Shown here in pieces: positions 8,591 to 20,384 of a stretch of DNA of 64,000 nucleotides. The position numbers and the translations under genes were made by a program. The notes beneath the pieces were generated by a model. It was not told where the DNA came from. It did no database searches and saw nothing but the letters and a program-made list of their open reading frames with translations. The DNA comes from Acytostelium subglobosum LB1 (Eukaryota; Evosea; Eumycetozoa; Acytosteliales; Acytosteliaceae). The stretch's first letter is position 1. Each line of letters opens with the position of its first letter. Location: positions 192,325 through 256,324 of the forward strand of contig NW_012236498.1 of assembly GCF_000787575.1 (NCBI RefSeq), written 5' to 3'.

Positions 8591-10252
8591 TCATACTTTA
8601 TTGAAGACATACTTGATAGGATTCCAGCTCCAGCGATCCCTCTTTATCGGTTTGGACACCAACGAAAATGGACAGTTGTTGGGAAGGTTAAGGGAGTAGT
8701 CTTTTTCAAATCCACGTGGGTCCATATACATGATGATGGTCTTTAGAGTGGTACATTGGGACAATGTTGTGAGCCAGGCCATTGACATTTCTTGGTGACC
8801 TTGTAATTGTCGCAGTTCCAATCGCACAAGACTCTTGCTAAACTGTAGTGCGTTGACTAGTATTTGAAGGACCACCTCCTCGTCAGCGCCATCAACTCGC
8901 AAGTATCGCAGTTTAGTGTTGGACGAGAAGAATTCATGTGTGTCTGGCCGATATTCACCTCGCAAGTATTCTTTGTGGTCGAGCTTGATGTGCAATCTCT
9001 CGATGGTGGACGGTGTGTTTATCTTGAGGAAGTACCATAACTGGTCAAACTCGTTGACCGCATGCGATGGTATCCTCTTCCAAACAAAAGACTTGACCGA
9101 ATCTGGAATAAGGAGGAGGTATCTATCCACATCTGTCCTGTCAAATCCTTCGTCATTCATCATTGGGAAGGACATTGACAGGTGCTCAAGTGTGTTGCTC
9201 TTCTCCAACCTGTCCAGGAACACCTGATCCTCTGTGTAGTATGAGCCGAGATCCAGCGACCTCAGGGTGTCGCTGCTCTGGATGACAAAGTTTGAGAGAT
9301 TGTCGTGAAACATGTGCTGCGCGCTTTCATCACTGTGGCCATGAGCATTGACACTAATCGAGAGATGCTTCAACATCGTGAATCCATTGAGGAATATGAA
9401 AAACTGTGTCAAGTCATCACGATGCAAGCTACAACTATAAAGTTTTAAAGATTTGATGTGTCCAAAGTCATAGGGGCCACCTTTAGGGAACGACGAGATG
9501 ATTTCCCAATCGTTGCCAACCATATTAAAGAGAGATCGATCGATTGTAATGTTCCTGAGCGATTTCTTGTCCTGGATAAAGGTGAACAATGCGCCCAGGT
9601 CTAGAGTGTTGCGGTTGCGATCATAGTTCTTGCTCTTGACTACCATAGTTGTGAGGTTGTCGCACTTTGAGTGCAGCCAGTCGAATACCTGCGTTAACGT
9701 CGTGTTGTTATCGAACCATTGATGGTTGGTGAAGTAAACGATGGTCAACTGCTCCGTGAAGACCATTCTCTCGGTGATCGCCTTGATGATCTTGCTCTCC
9801 CAGCCATCGACATATTTGCCAAAGATGATACCACTGGCTGCCAGAGTGTATCTGTTGTTGCTGTCAGGATCATTGTCATACCTGCACTTCCACCTTTCAA
9901 CATGTCTATGTGAGTCGTCGTCCGGTTTGTTGCTGGCCGCCTGCTGTAGCTCAATCATATTGTCTAGCTCTGGACGGAGGTAGGTGATAATGATATGTCG
10001 TGTTGAGACAATCGTATTAGTCTTCCAAAGTGAGAAGCGATTGTTGAAGGTATTGACAAGCCAAGACTCATCAAAAACTAAATGCTTTGGGTCATACAAC
10101 AACTTGAGATTGATGCTGTACAATGATCTGGATATGAAGCGGAAGTGTGACCATGAGAGTGTAGACAGCTGCAATCTCCAGATATCATCAACATCATCTT
10201 GCCAACAGAACAGTATGATCCTAAATTGTACTTGAAGAGGTAGATCATTCAT
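8591..10252 (-). CDS. F-box protein with leucine-rich-repeat-like C-terminus
   Basis: Single-exon protein of 553 residues, starting at the ATG whose product begins MNDLPLQVQFRIILFCW. The frame extends 37 codons further upstream, but that part is low complexity and I judge it untranslated. The first 45 residues fit an F-box (LPLQVQ, then a W-x-L..LS..W pattern). The rest shows irregular leucine-rich repeats (SLRNITIDRSLF, IKSLKLYSCSLHRDDL, LRSLDLGSYY, LEHLSMSF). This is the common dictyostelid F-box/LRR architecture; such proteins are substrate adaptors of SCF ubiquitin ligases. It lies between retroelement LTR fragments and two tRNA genes, a typical accessory location. Confidence 0.75.
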   Translation of the reverse strand: MNDLPLQVQFRIILFCWQDDVDDIWRLQLSTLSWSHFRFISRSLYSINLKLLYDPKHLVFDESWLVNTFNNRFSLWKTNTIVSTRHIIITYLRPELDNMIELQQAASNKPDDDSHRHVERWKCRYDNDPDSNNRYTLAASGIIFGKYVDGWESKIIKAITERMVFTEQLTIVYFTNHQWFDNNTTLTQVFDWLHSKCDNLTTMVVKSKNYDRNRNTLDLGALFTFIQDKKSLRNITIDRSLFNMVGNDWEIISSFPKGGPYDFGHIKSLKLYSCSLHRDDLTQFFIFLNGFTMLKHLSISVNAHGHSDESAQHMFHDNLSNFVIQSSDTLRSLDLGSYYTEDQVFLDRLEKSNTLEHLSMSFPMMNDEGFDRTDVDRYLLLIPDSVKSFVWKRIPSHAVNEFDQLWYFLKINTPSTIERLHIKLDHKEYLRGEYRPDTHEFFSSNTKLRYLRVDGADEEVVLQILVNALQFSKSLVRLELRQLQGHQEMSMAWLTTLSQCTTLKTIIMYMDPRGFEKDYSLNLPNNCPFSLVSKPIKRDRWSWNPIKYVFNKV

Positions 10253-10633
10253 AGAATGAATAATATAATTATCTATTTGTTTGAACCATATTAAGTAAAA
10301 TGAAAAACAGTTTATATATCCAAACACAACAGACACTTTGGAAACTGATTTTTGTTGAATCAAAAGATATTTAGTTTAAATAGAGATAATAATACAATTT
10401 CCTTAATAACTAATAATAATAATAATAATAATAATTTTAAATGATTGATTGGCTAGAAGTAGACACAAGTGTGTCGAGTGCGGTGAAAAAGGGGAGTCTG
10501 CATTTCCAATCGAATGTCAAAATCATGTCAATGAAGATCAAAAGGTAACATCTCCACCAACACAACTGGTACCCCGATCCTCTCCAAAGGTAAGATATTG
10601 CCTCGGGTGTGTTTGCTATTGACCATAAAAAAA
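10253..10633. other. spacer with a zinc-binding-like gene fragment
   Basis: AT-rich spacer upstream of the F-box gene, including a TAA microsatellite near 10410-10435. Plus-strand positions 10452-10544 encode RSRHKCVECGEKGESAFPIE then CQNHV, a Cys/His spacing like half of a B-box or similar finger. The frame is preceded by a stop and ends after about 25 more codons. I read it as a fragment of a lost gene, or an exon whose partners are gone. Confidence 0.35.
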
Positions 10634-10799
10634 ATTTAATGTACTCTTAATATTATTGAACGTTCACTTGAGAGTATGACAGTTAGTAACTGGAGACCCA
10701 CTGTCTATGAATTAACGAATGAAGTGATTGAGTGCGCGAAGCGACATCAAAACACTTTGGAAAACGAATCATTCGACTCTGGAAGTTCCTCATGATACA
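10634..10799 (-). repeat. partial LTR copy
   Basis: Matches the 7370-7663 LTR in the same orientation. It shares TACTCTTAATATTATTGAAC, the GAGAGTATGACAGTTAGTAA block and the outer CGACTCTGGAAGTTCCTCAT end, and finishes with TACA. Shorter than the full LTR. No internal retroelement sequence is attached. Confidence 0.7.
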
Positions 10800-10817
10800 A
10801 AAAAGTGAGGATCAAGC

Positions 10818-10995
10818 ATTACTAACTGTCATACTCTCAAGGTATGTCCTCTTGGTTACACCAATCATTATAAATATAAATAAATAAGTTTATATTAGAT
10901 TCGTTCATTCATAGACAGTGGGTCTTCAATTACTAACTGTCATACTCTCAAGTGAACGTTCAATAATATTAAGAGTACATCTCTTTATATTAAAG
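10818..10995 (+). repeat. partial LTR copy next to tRNA-Val
   Basis: Inverted relative to the copy that ends 18 bp to its left. It contains both direct-repeat blocks of the LTR and ends with the GAGTACATCTCTTTATATTA segment, 20 bp from the 3' end of tRNA-Val. As at tRNA-Ser, the LTR 3' end faces the tRNA 3' end. Confidence 0.7.
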
Positions 10996-11015
10996 ACAAA
11001 GAACAAAAAGGTTTT

Positions 11016-11088
11016 ATCGACTGTGGGGATCGAACCCACGACCCTAACCGTGTAAAGGTCATGTGATAACCAACTACACCAAGTCGAC
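11016..11088 (-). tRNA. tRNA-Val (anticodon UAC)
   Basis: Read on the minus strand. Acceptor GTCGACT pairs with AGTCGAT (one G-T pair). The anticodon stem TGACC/GGTTA has loop TTTACAC, with TAC at 34-36. The T arm is GTGGG TTCGATC CCCAC. Length is 73 nt, class I, no intron. A TTTTT run lies downstream on the minus strand (near 11005-11009). Confidence 0.95.
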
Positions 11089-11386
11089 ATGTTTTTTCTT
11101 TATTGTCCTCCCGTATTTTGTTCCGGAAAAATTTTGCAAAATTGAAGGGTATGTTATTTAAATCTAAAATATTTCCTCAATTACTACCTTTAAGAATTAA
11201 CTAAATTATTAAACAAAGAATAAATATTATTAATATTATTTTAATATGATTTTAAAATAGTAATAATCGAATGATTGAAAACGAAACATTCGTCAACATT
11301 CACACTTAGTCCTCTCAACTTCATACGACAAATCGAACTATCATCAATATAATATACATACAGAACAGGCATTCATTCACATTGCA

Positions 11387-14300
11387 ATGTCTATTCGAAA
11401 GCAGAACAAGGTCAACTACTTTAGATTAAAGGTATGTGTTCGAAGGACTGATTAAACAATCATATTCTCCAACATGGCATGCCTCCTCTTACACCACTCA
11501 TATCCACTCATATCCATTCAATATAAATACAGTGGTCTGAACAAAAGGAGACCTTTAAGCTTCACGATCAACACTCGACACATCATGCCAAACCATTGTC
11601 ATCACAACCAGTCGAGGAGAACCTGACACTGACTGTGTTTGTTCAATTGTTGGTGTCGAAGCGACCAGGTGACAATGACAAGGGTTTGCGATCAATGAGC
11701 AAATTGATCAGAGACGAGAAGGAGAATCCAGACAATGTCAGTTGTCCAACAAACTTTCAGAATCCAGTACTGGCGCCACTATTCCAATATCTAAAGCAGT
11801 CGCCTCAGTGTATCGAGTTGTTCAACTTGTGGGCATTGTACACTGATAAGCCCGACCTCTATGTCGATGTCTTTAGTCATCTGCTAGAATTGATTGCAAT
11901 GGTCATCGTGATCAATGATGACCCGACACTGGCACGAGTCAACAAACATATTACCGAGACCATAACAGAGAAGAATCTGGCCAGTCTAGTGTCGACCGTC
12001 ATGGCCTACGAGACCAATGGCAACATATCCCTGTCGATCAACACATTCCGTGTGCTGTCAGCACTCGTACAGTACTCTGTTAGGTTGGCCAAACTCATCC
12101 AGTCCAAGTTCCCATTCAATGCGCCGGCCTTTGAACAGTCATTGAGTGACATGTCGGCATTGGGTGCCTACCACGGCACAAGACCATTCGTCATCCGTTT
12201 CATCTTGGCATTCTTTAAGCATCAGAACTACAAGTTGACAACATCCATCGTGGCCAGCCGCAACATATTGAATCTAATATTCAACAAACTCAACTATGAC
12301 CATCATTATGTCGTGTTGGACGTGATTGAGGCAATGGACAAGCATGTACTCAAGCCCAACTTGATGTCAAGACATGACCGACTTAAACTGTTCACTGGAC
12401 AGTTCCTCACAAGAGTGACCATCGCCTTTGCCAAAGAGGACATGCCAGATGATGTACGCGATGCCATCGCCACATTCCTCACCATCCTCTGCACGTCGTC
12501 CACACATGGCATGGCCCCATCGGACCCCCGCTGGCATTGGTTCCGCGACGACCAGGACGTTTGCAACGAGTCAACATTGATATTCAACGTGCTGTCAAGT
12601 CTTGAGCCACACAAGTTCCAACAACATCATGCACTGTTCATCAAGATCATCAACTCGTGTCCAGACCTGTTCTTTAAATTTGACCTGGTGCACCCATCAC
12701 TCAACATGCTCTGGTTCAACAGGAGTGCGATGTTTGTCAAGATCCTGATGACCACTGTTCCGCGCCAGCCACGCAGTGGCACGTTGCTACTTGGTGGCAT
12801 CCCGTCGTCGCCGCTCACACTCATCTCGATGCTCATCCCGCCACACATGTCCAACTTCAACTTTGGTTTCGATCTCTCGCCATTCGTCACGTACAATCAA
12901 TCATTGATCTATCTACTATGTCTACGTCGTGTCAACTCTGTTATTGCAGAGATGACTCAAATGGCCGACTCAACGACGACGACCACAGCAACAGAGTCCT
13001 ACACTGGCGCAGAGTTGGAATCATTCATTGGAGACCTCAAGCAGGGTATCAAAGAGCGTATGTTGCCATTGTTATACTTTAAGGACAATGCCAAGCAGTT
13101 CAAGGTTACACCATTGGTCTATGCACAGTACATCTCGATATTGGCCGAGTACACCAAGTTCTTTGGAGTCAACGAGTTCCTTCCCATTCGTCTCTTTGAT
13201 CTTGACATGATCCAACAATCCGATGCCCTCGTCCAAAAGCATTTCATCCACATCCTCTCCACATCCAAGACCTTCCAACGTCCATCCCAGATATTCACCA
13301 ATCTAACAGAGAACAATGGTATGTTTGATTGACTGATGGGATAGATCCAGGTACTAACTTTAACATCAACTTCAATCACTTAGAGTCAATATTCACATTG
13401 GTACTCAGATTATATTTGAGATGTAGACAGAGTGCGTTGAGATCAATGTACCATCAGTTGTTGTACAAGTTGTTGTCGATCAATAACTTCTTTGCTGGCG
13501 TGGATCATGAGATTGATTGTTGGATTGAGAATGTGGACTGCGCACAATCATTGCCATTCTTTGTCAATGTATTGCACGAGATCAACAACAACAAGTTCAA
13601 CTATTTAGATATATGCCAACGTGTTGCACATTGTCTAAATGGTGGTGGATCAAACGACTCTTTGGTATCACCAGTATTGATGGCTGCTATATCATTGTAC
13701 CTGTCCATGTCAACGATTGATGATCAGGTATCATCATACCTGGCCAAGGTCTTGGTGTCTATTGGATCAAACTCGAGCAGTGCACAGACAATCATGGCGT
13801 TGATTCATCTCCTCCATCAAAAGAAGACCATTGGATCAGAGTTCTCGGTACTCGACACGCTGAGACAGTCGCCCACCAAGGCCCAGTTGTTGAAGCAACC
13901 AAAGGACTTCAAACTTGGCAACACAATTATGGACAACGTATACCAATTCCTCGTTATCCAGGCGAGAGATGGCGACCAACATATCACCCAGGACGATAAA
14001 TCAGTGATCAATCAATCTGGCATCTTGGTGGACAATGTCAATGTGCAATGGAAGCATTTGAGCGAGAAGGACACAATCAACATACTCAAACATACACCAA
14101 TCATTCAGATACTCTCACATCTGTCAGTGTCGAGCACAAAGGATGTTGGAGCATTGTTTGATAGATGTGCCGCACGAATGATCATTGCCAACAATATTGA
14201 GCAACTTCCACCTCGTCGCATGGTCTCGATCATACCATTGATGACACAACTGGTAGCTCAACATATTGGATCAGAGACGATATCTCAGTTCCACTTTGAT

Positions 14301-17300
14301 CTGATATCAATCATGTTTGATACATTGATCTCGACCAAGTCTGCCAAGGCCATCAAGCTTGCCGACGACCTACTTCAGAGCGCTGTCATTAGCAAGAGAT
14401 GGGCGTCGGCGCCCGTCACCCAGCTGCTCATGCAGTTGCTGATGAGCAATGACGAGCACTGCTTCAACGTTGCAAGACAGCCAGCCAGCGCCATCATCAC
14501 ACAGTTTATCCAAGATCTAAAGTCGTCCAAGCACACCGAAGTCGTGCCCGACTCTTTCAAGGCCATTCAATCAATCATACCATTCGTGGACTTTGAGACC
14601 TGTCTTGACATCATGCTCCATGTGTCGGCCAGCACTCAGAAGTCGCCACAGCTTCACAAACTCTTTGTCCTCATGCTGCACACCCTGTCCCAGTTCAGTG
14701 ACTTTAGGTCGTGCCAGCCATTGGTCGAGACATTGTCACGCTATCAACTTGATGTCGTCATCCCAGAACAGTTACTGATGTTGACCAACAACACTCAATC
14801 CAGTCAGCACAGAGTGCACTCGACAACTTACAACAATGATCAATCAGTGGCAACACAAAGAGTTGGACTGTACAAGTTATTGCGAGATACTATGAAGATC
14901 AACGTTGATGCTATTGTTGGTGCTGCCACTCTTGACAATGCCATACTACATCTACTACTGTCATCTTTGGCCAATCCATCAGTGTACCATCATGCCACAC
15001 TTGTTAGCATCATGTGCGAGAACAACTTTGCCAGTCTCACCGCAGCACTCACTCAACGACCAACCGACGCGAGATTGATGATGGCATCCATCGTCCTGCT
15101 AAATCTTGATACAGTGCAAGCTCAAAGATTGATCGAACACATTGCCGAACAACAACAAACACTCAAGGCCATGCTCTCCAGCAACAGCAAACAGTGCTCA
15201 ACTACCAACATCATATCTTCACTCTATTGTCTGTTTAGACAGTTCATGAACAGTCCATGTGCTGGCATGACAGAGTCGATCAAGGTCATTGCCAAGTCAA
15301 TAAGTGTAGACTTGTTTGATTTGTACAAAAGACATGACATCCTGGCCTCATCATCATCGACGACGACGCACAGCAACAGCAAACAGTTTATCCGAATGGC
15401 CATCCAACTTGTTCAGTTCCTCTTTAAGCAACTGGATCATCAATCGATTGATGTTGGATCACTGTCCTCCCCTCTTCAGATTGTGTTGACCCCCCAGATA
15501 GACTCTCGAGTTGGTCAAGCAGCCAAGCTCTACATCAACAACCTCAAGCAATGTCTCAAGGACATAGAATCGCCACTAGTCGACACTCTCTACACAGAGC
15601 TGTTTCCAACGTATTCTCCACACATTTCAAACGGTGACTGTCTGGACATTGTAAAGTTGTCACTAAAGACACCAGACACTACCAACCTCGCACTATTGGT
15701 CAAGATGATGGAGCTCAGATCCAAGGATGATGTCAAGGACATTGGTAACCTCATCCACTCAACACTCCTTGGTACTGGTAGTAAGATGACCGTCCATGTC
15801 TGGAGCGTACTGAAGGACTCTGCCAAGAGGGACTCAATCAAACGGTACCTGATGGTGAGAATACTCTACAAGGTCTACTTGATGAACACTGATCTTTGCG
15901 ACAATGGACAACATTTGGATCATATATTCGAAGCGTATGGTGCCACAACTCATCCAGTCGACTGTCTACTGTACCGCATCATCTATTTGCATCAGGTTGC
16001 CAATCCCGACTTGACCGAGTCACGCATTGGTCGTTGGGGATCAAACTACTCTGACAACATGAGCTTCAACAACATGTTGATTACCAACACATTGTTCAAT
16101 GACAAGCTGTTGGAAGCCAGTGTGCAACGCTTCCCAATGGAAGCCAAGGCCGACATGACCCAGGAGCTGCCCCTCCTCAACCTGGACATCTATACTCAGA
16201 GTTTGACCACACAGACCTTCAAGTACGACCCGGCCTTCCTCCTGCGTCTGTTCAAGTCGTTGTTGGCCACTGCCAGCGAAGACTCGCTCAATCGTGGAGC
16301 ATTCTACACCAATGGTCCATTGGCATTCACTCTGTCGGCACTCTCGTCACAGGATAAACCGATCAGAAAGCTTGCACACAATGTGTTGGAGCGATTCACT
16401 CTGTTGCTTGACCAATGGAAGACTGCAAGTCGTACAGCCAAGGACCAGCTTCGTGTTCTAAAGGTCATCAAGCATAGTCTAAAGTCCAAGGATCAACATG
16501 TACCTCCACTCTACACAATGTTCTTGGTCAGGACCATACCATTGTTCTCCAAAGATGCATCCATTCATCCAGTTCTCCGTTTTGAGATATTGACCTACTT
16601 CCAGAATATCCAAAAGATGGACTTTGGTGTAAGTTCTCCGTACAATGAATGATCAATCAATCGATCAATCTAACAATCAATTCATACTCCACTCCATAGT
16701 CAATCCCATTCATTAGCAACCTTGCAGAGTTCACCAAGAGCAAGTTCATTTATTGGATATTGGATACAATCAATCAATCATTGCCAGATAGCTCGGTATG
16801 TTATCAATAATACTTCCCAACCCTGGAACAATCCCACGCAATCATACTAACTTACCATATCTACATCAATAAAATAGAGCGAATATATTATCAAGAAGAA
16901 ATTGAAGTTGGCAGATTTGTTATCATTCTTTGATAGCCAAACGACAAAGACAAAGATGAAGTTAAAGATTATCGATCTGTTGACATCTTTGGCAAAGTCT
17001 GGTGCAATGATATTGGTCAACAATGGATTGTTGCCATGGATGACAAACATCATCTCCAACGGCAGTATCTCCAAGCAGGTGTTCCAGTCCATCCTATCAT
17101 TGCTTCAAGTCACCCTTGAGAACATCCCATCCTACTGCAAGGACTTCTCTGAGGCCACATCCATCTGTTTCTACCTCTTGGACTATATTCGTAAGTCATC
17201 CAATCACAAAGACCTGGAAGCACATCATCATACCATACTCACTCGCATTATCAATCAATCACATTTAGTGTCCATCGATTGGGTCAAGAATAGCAATGAG

Positions 17301-17960
17301 TTTATGGACATTATCATGTCGAGTATGAAGTGTCTTGTTTGTGCCCTTTCAAGCAATCACTCAATGGTATCCATTCCATTGGACAAGGTACAGAGATTGG
17401 TGGCCAAGTTGGAATCAGTGCCACAAGCCAACACTGAGTTGTTTGAGTTGGTCGTCCGAGTGATCTCCCTCAACCCAATCAGAAGCGTTGCACATCGACA
17501 CCAAGCTCACAATGCCAGAGACATTGGCTGCAGTGGTCCAGGTGGTCANAAGCAGACGATGAACTTCACCATGACATGTGTCTCCTCCTCCGACCTTGTT
17601 GTGGCCGAACTGAGCCAGCTCTGGGTGGTTAGCAGCTTGCTAAAGTGGATCCAGAACCTGCTGTTGGCCAACTTTGCCTTTGCCAAGCTGTTCTCCCAGG
17701 AGGTCGTCCACCAGCTCTGCTCGATGGAGAGATCGATGGCCTTGCGTCATGAGCATCCACGTATCAACCTTGTTCGCATTGTCAACATTCTGGTCATGTC
17801 CACTCACCAGCAGATGGCTGGCGACAAGGCATACTTTTTGGATGTTAACACATTACTACATCCTGCCACCAACTTCAACTTGCCACTCGTGTCATCACTG
17901 GACATGAACAAATATGAGCAAGTGCTCTCGACCATTCGTCAATCATTGCCAACAATGTAG
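11387..17960 (+). CDS. urb1: URB1/Npa1, 60S pre-ribosome assembly factor
   Basis: Five exons: 11387-11431, 11533-13318, 13384-16628, 16700-16795 and 16878-17960, giving about 2084 residues (human URB1 about 2270, yeast about 1760). The N-terminal Npa1 domain is recognisable (TRPFVIRFILAFFKHQNYKL, then KPNLMSRHDRLKLFTGQFL). The C-terminal conserved block is split across exons 3-5 (GPLAFTLSALSSQDKPIRK, ISNLAEFTKSKFIYWILD). URB1 is a nucleolar helical-repeat scaffold of the earliest 60S precursors. The second intron is taken as 13319-13383 because it has a TACTAAC branch motif and normal length; nearer AGs would give introns of only 26-32 nt. One ambiguous base (N) lies at 17547-17550 and leaves one residue undefined. 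It converges on orc6, 82 bp between stops. Confidence 0.88.
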
Positions 17961-18042
17961 GACACCAAGGTTTAGAATAAATCAAGACATTATATATATA
18001 TGATATTTAGTCGTAGTATCTTTCACAACTGCCAAGGAGAGT

Positions 18043-19754
18043 CTATCCCAGTGGCTGTGGCTGTGGCTGTGGCTGTGCATGTTCCTGTGACTGTTGCTGT
18101 TGCGGCTCTGGCTGTTGCTGTGGCTGTGGCTGTGGCTCTGGCTTTGGCTGCTGTGGCTGTGTCTGCTCCTGTGGCAGTGGCTGTTGCTGTTTGTTCTTCC
18201 TCTGGAAGAATGATGATATATCAGATTGATTCAATATTGCTACTGATGGTTTGTCCTTCTCTTTCTCCATTTCCATTTCCTTTTCCTTCTCCCTCTCCTT
18301 CTCTTTATTCTCCTTCTCCTTTCTATTCTCTGTGAATGTTTGATTGATTGATTAGTGACCAATGCATTGGCTATGGCTGAATGACACATACCCTCCAAGA
18401 CCTTATCCCTCCATTGTTGATAATTATCATCCTTAACCTTCTTGAATGCTAGTCTCTCCTCTTCAACAGTCATTGATCCATCGTTCATTGGTGGTGGCAC
18501 TTTTGATTGACTATGCCTAAGTGATTTTGTTGACGTTGTTGATGTTGTTGATGTTGTAGTAGTACTTGGCTCAGTGGTGCCACTTGAAGGTGGTGTACTA
18601 TCCTGTGAACTTGGTTGCTTGTTATCCAGACTGGACCTCACTCTCTTCTTTGGAGGTGATGTCTTGCCTGTAGGACTGAGAGGTGGAGGTAGTTTGAGTA
18701 CAAGCTTTGGTGAGGTTATAGGCAATGGTCTGCCAGCATAACAATGTTCTTGAATCGATCCAACAATCTAGATTGGGACAGTCAGTTAGTCAGTCAGTGA
18801 ACAAGGAGCCAACATCCAGCAGTGACTTACTCTATCAAACTCGGCCTTTGAGAACTTGCAAATGTCCAAGAACTTTATCTGTGATATATATATCTAAAGG
18901 TAATAGGTAGGTAGGTAGGTAGGTCCAGGTTAGTTAGACAGCCAGCCCATCCAGCCAGCCAGAATTACAACCAGCCATCCATAGAAGTATTGTCCCTACC
19001 ATGTTTTGTTGTGTCATGACATAGAGTGCTGAGCAAGTGTACTCCACATTGGCCAGATCCAATTGATTTGCTGTTGCACCAAGATTACTCTTGTATCTGT
19101 TGGTGTGTATAGACATCCTGATCAGTATTGATTGATCCGTATTGATTGAATGAATGAATGACAGACTTACAGAGCCAACAAGTTCAATGTCTGTTCCACC
19201 AGTTCAGTGTGTGACTTTAGTTCTGGAAGCATCTCTATCAACTCTGGAACACTAGTATGTCGTCTAGTATTATTGTTAGTGAGATGCCAGTGTAGTATTG
19301 GTCATGTTAACATACTGTATACTAAGTATATTCTGAAGGTTCCTAACAGCCAGATAGAACAACTTGTCCGTCGTACCACATTGTCCAATGAGCTTTGGCA
19401 AGTCCAACTCCTTCAATATATTCAATCTAAAGTTGTCAAGAGTAAGTATGTAAGTCATGTAATGTTGATTGATTGATTGATTGATTGAGTTTGACCATCA
19501 TCATACGTTTGGTAGGCCAAATATACACAAGCAGTTGGTTTACATATCTCACACTAGTAGATGTCATGGCCCCATATTAGTTAGTAAGGTTAGACCAGGT
19601 AAACAAGATGTATACATACACCACCTAGACCCTGTGGCTGTCTAATAGTTGCCTTCCTCATCAACTCTTTTGCCTTGTTGATGATACTCTTCTTCTTGAT
19701 ACCCAATGACTTTGCCAACTCGCTGAGTAATGTTTCAACATCACCATACTCCAT
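18043..19754 (-). CDS. orc6: origin recognition complex subunit 6 with C-terminal PIP box
   Basis: Eight exons on the minus strand: 19754-19620, 19553-19507, 19426-19316, 19251-19171, 19096-19000, 18893-18831, 18767-18392 and 18329-18043. All are in phase, giving 398 residues (human ORC6 252). Two TFIIB-like helical halves follow ORC6 order: start MEYGDVETLLSELAKSLG, middle LYKSNLGATANQLDLANVEY, end of core FLDICKFSKAEFDR. The conserved C-terminal ORC1-binding-type motif is present (DNYQQWRDKVLEG, compare human DYEEWKRKILEN). Beyond it the protein is extended by a charged E/K stretch, then QSDISSFF (residues about 338-345), a canonical PCNA-interacting box, and a Q/P-rich tail. ORC6 loads MCM helicases at origins. 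The 5' end faces a U5 snRNA gene and a phosphatase gene. Confidence 0.85.
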
Positions 19755-20060
19755 TATCTAACTATATATCTTGTGTTGTATATATAAATATATAAATAGA
19801 ATGAATGAATGAAAGAATGAATGAATATATATGATTGATATGAAAGTGATAGAGAGAGATAGATAGAGATGAAAAGTAAAAGACAAGGTCAAGTCAATAG
19901 ATTGACTTTGTGAGAGAGATGCTAAAGACACCAAAGTCAATAAATTGATTGACTTTGTTGTGAATAATAAATAATGTCCATGAATGAATATATTATTCAA
20001 TCAATCAATCTTTAACCATGGATGGTTGTTGTTTATCTTTAAGTTTTGTGGATTTGGGTT

Positions 20061-20177
20061 TAAGGACAATGACGTCCTCTCAAAAATGATGAATACTCTT
20101 TGATGCCACCTGCCCACGGGCTCAGCAATAGTAAAAGGCGATTGGAGCGTACGTAATGAGCAGATGGCAGAGCTTAT
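20061..20177 (-). ncRNA. U5 spliceosomal snRNA
   Basis: About 117 nt on the minus strand (human U5 is 116-117). It contains the invariant loop I CGCCTTTTACT, closed by CAAT/ATTG. A 9-bp stem GCCATCTGC/GCAGGTGGC and an outer stem GCTCT/AGAGT lie below it. An Sm site ATTTTTGAG follows, then a 3' hairpin AGGAC-GTCATT-GTCCT. Order and spacing match U5. U5 aligns the two exons during both splicing steps. The 5' end is set by analogy to the human start (ATA before the outer stem), so it is good to a few bases. A DUSE lies upstream. No other snRNA was found in the window. Confidence 0.92.
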
Positions 20178-20229
20178 CTCTATCCAATACAATAATAAAT
20201 CTTTTATTTGATTGATCTTCCAACACAAA

Positions 20230-20237
20230 TTATGGGA
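20230..20237 (-). promoter_or_regulatory. DUSE promoter element of the U5 gene
   Basis: Minus strand reads TCCCATAA, matching the Dictyostelium upstream sequence element consensus (A/T)CCCA(C/T)AA known from U snRNA and other ncRNA genes. It lies about 53-60 bp ahead of the inferred U5 5' end, close to the usual distance of about 60 bp. Confidence 0.8.
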
Positions 20238-20384
20238 TTGAGTGTTTTCATTCAAAAAAGGAGGGAATCAATATTTCAATTTGAATATTCAAATTCAAAA
20301 TGACAGTTTGATACCCTTCGAGGAAACAAACATTAAGTAATACTATTATTATTGTTGTTGTTGTATTAAGACAGTAAGATAGAT

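Noticed and set aside
13319-13350. 26- or 32-nt intron in URB1
   Set aside because: In frame but far too short. The 65-nt intron 13319-13383 has a branch motif and is also in frame.
20085-20100. C/D snoRNA box (AATGATGA) near the U5 gene on the plus strand
   Set aside because: No matching D box or terminal stem. The minus-strand U5 explains the sequence.
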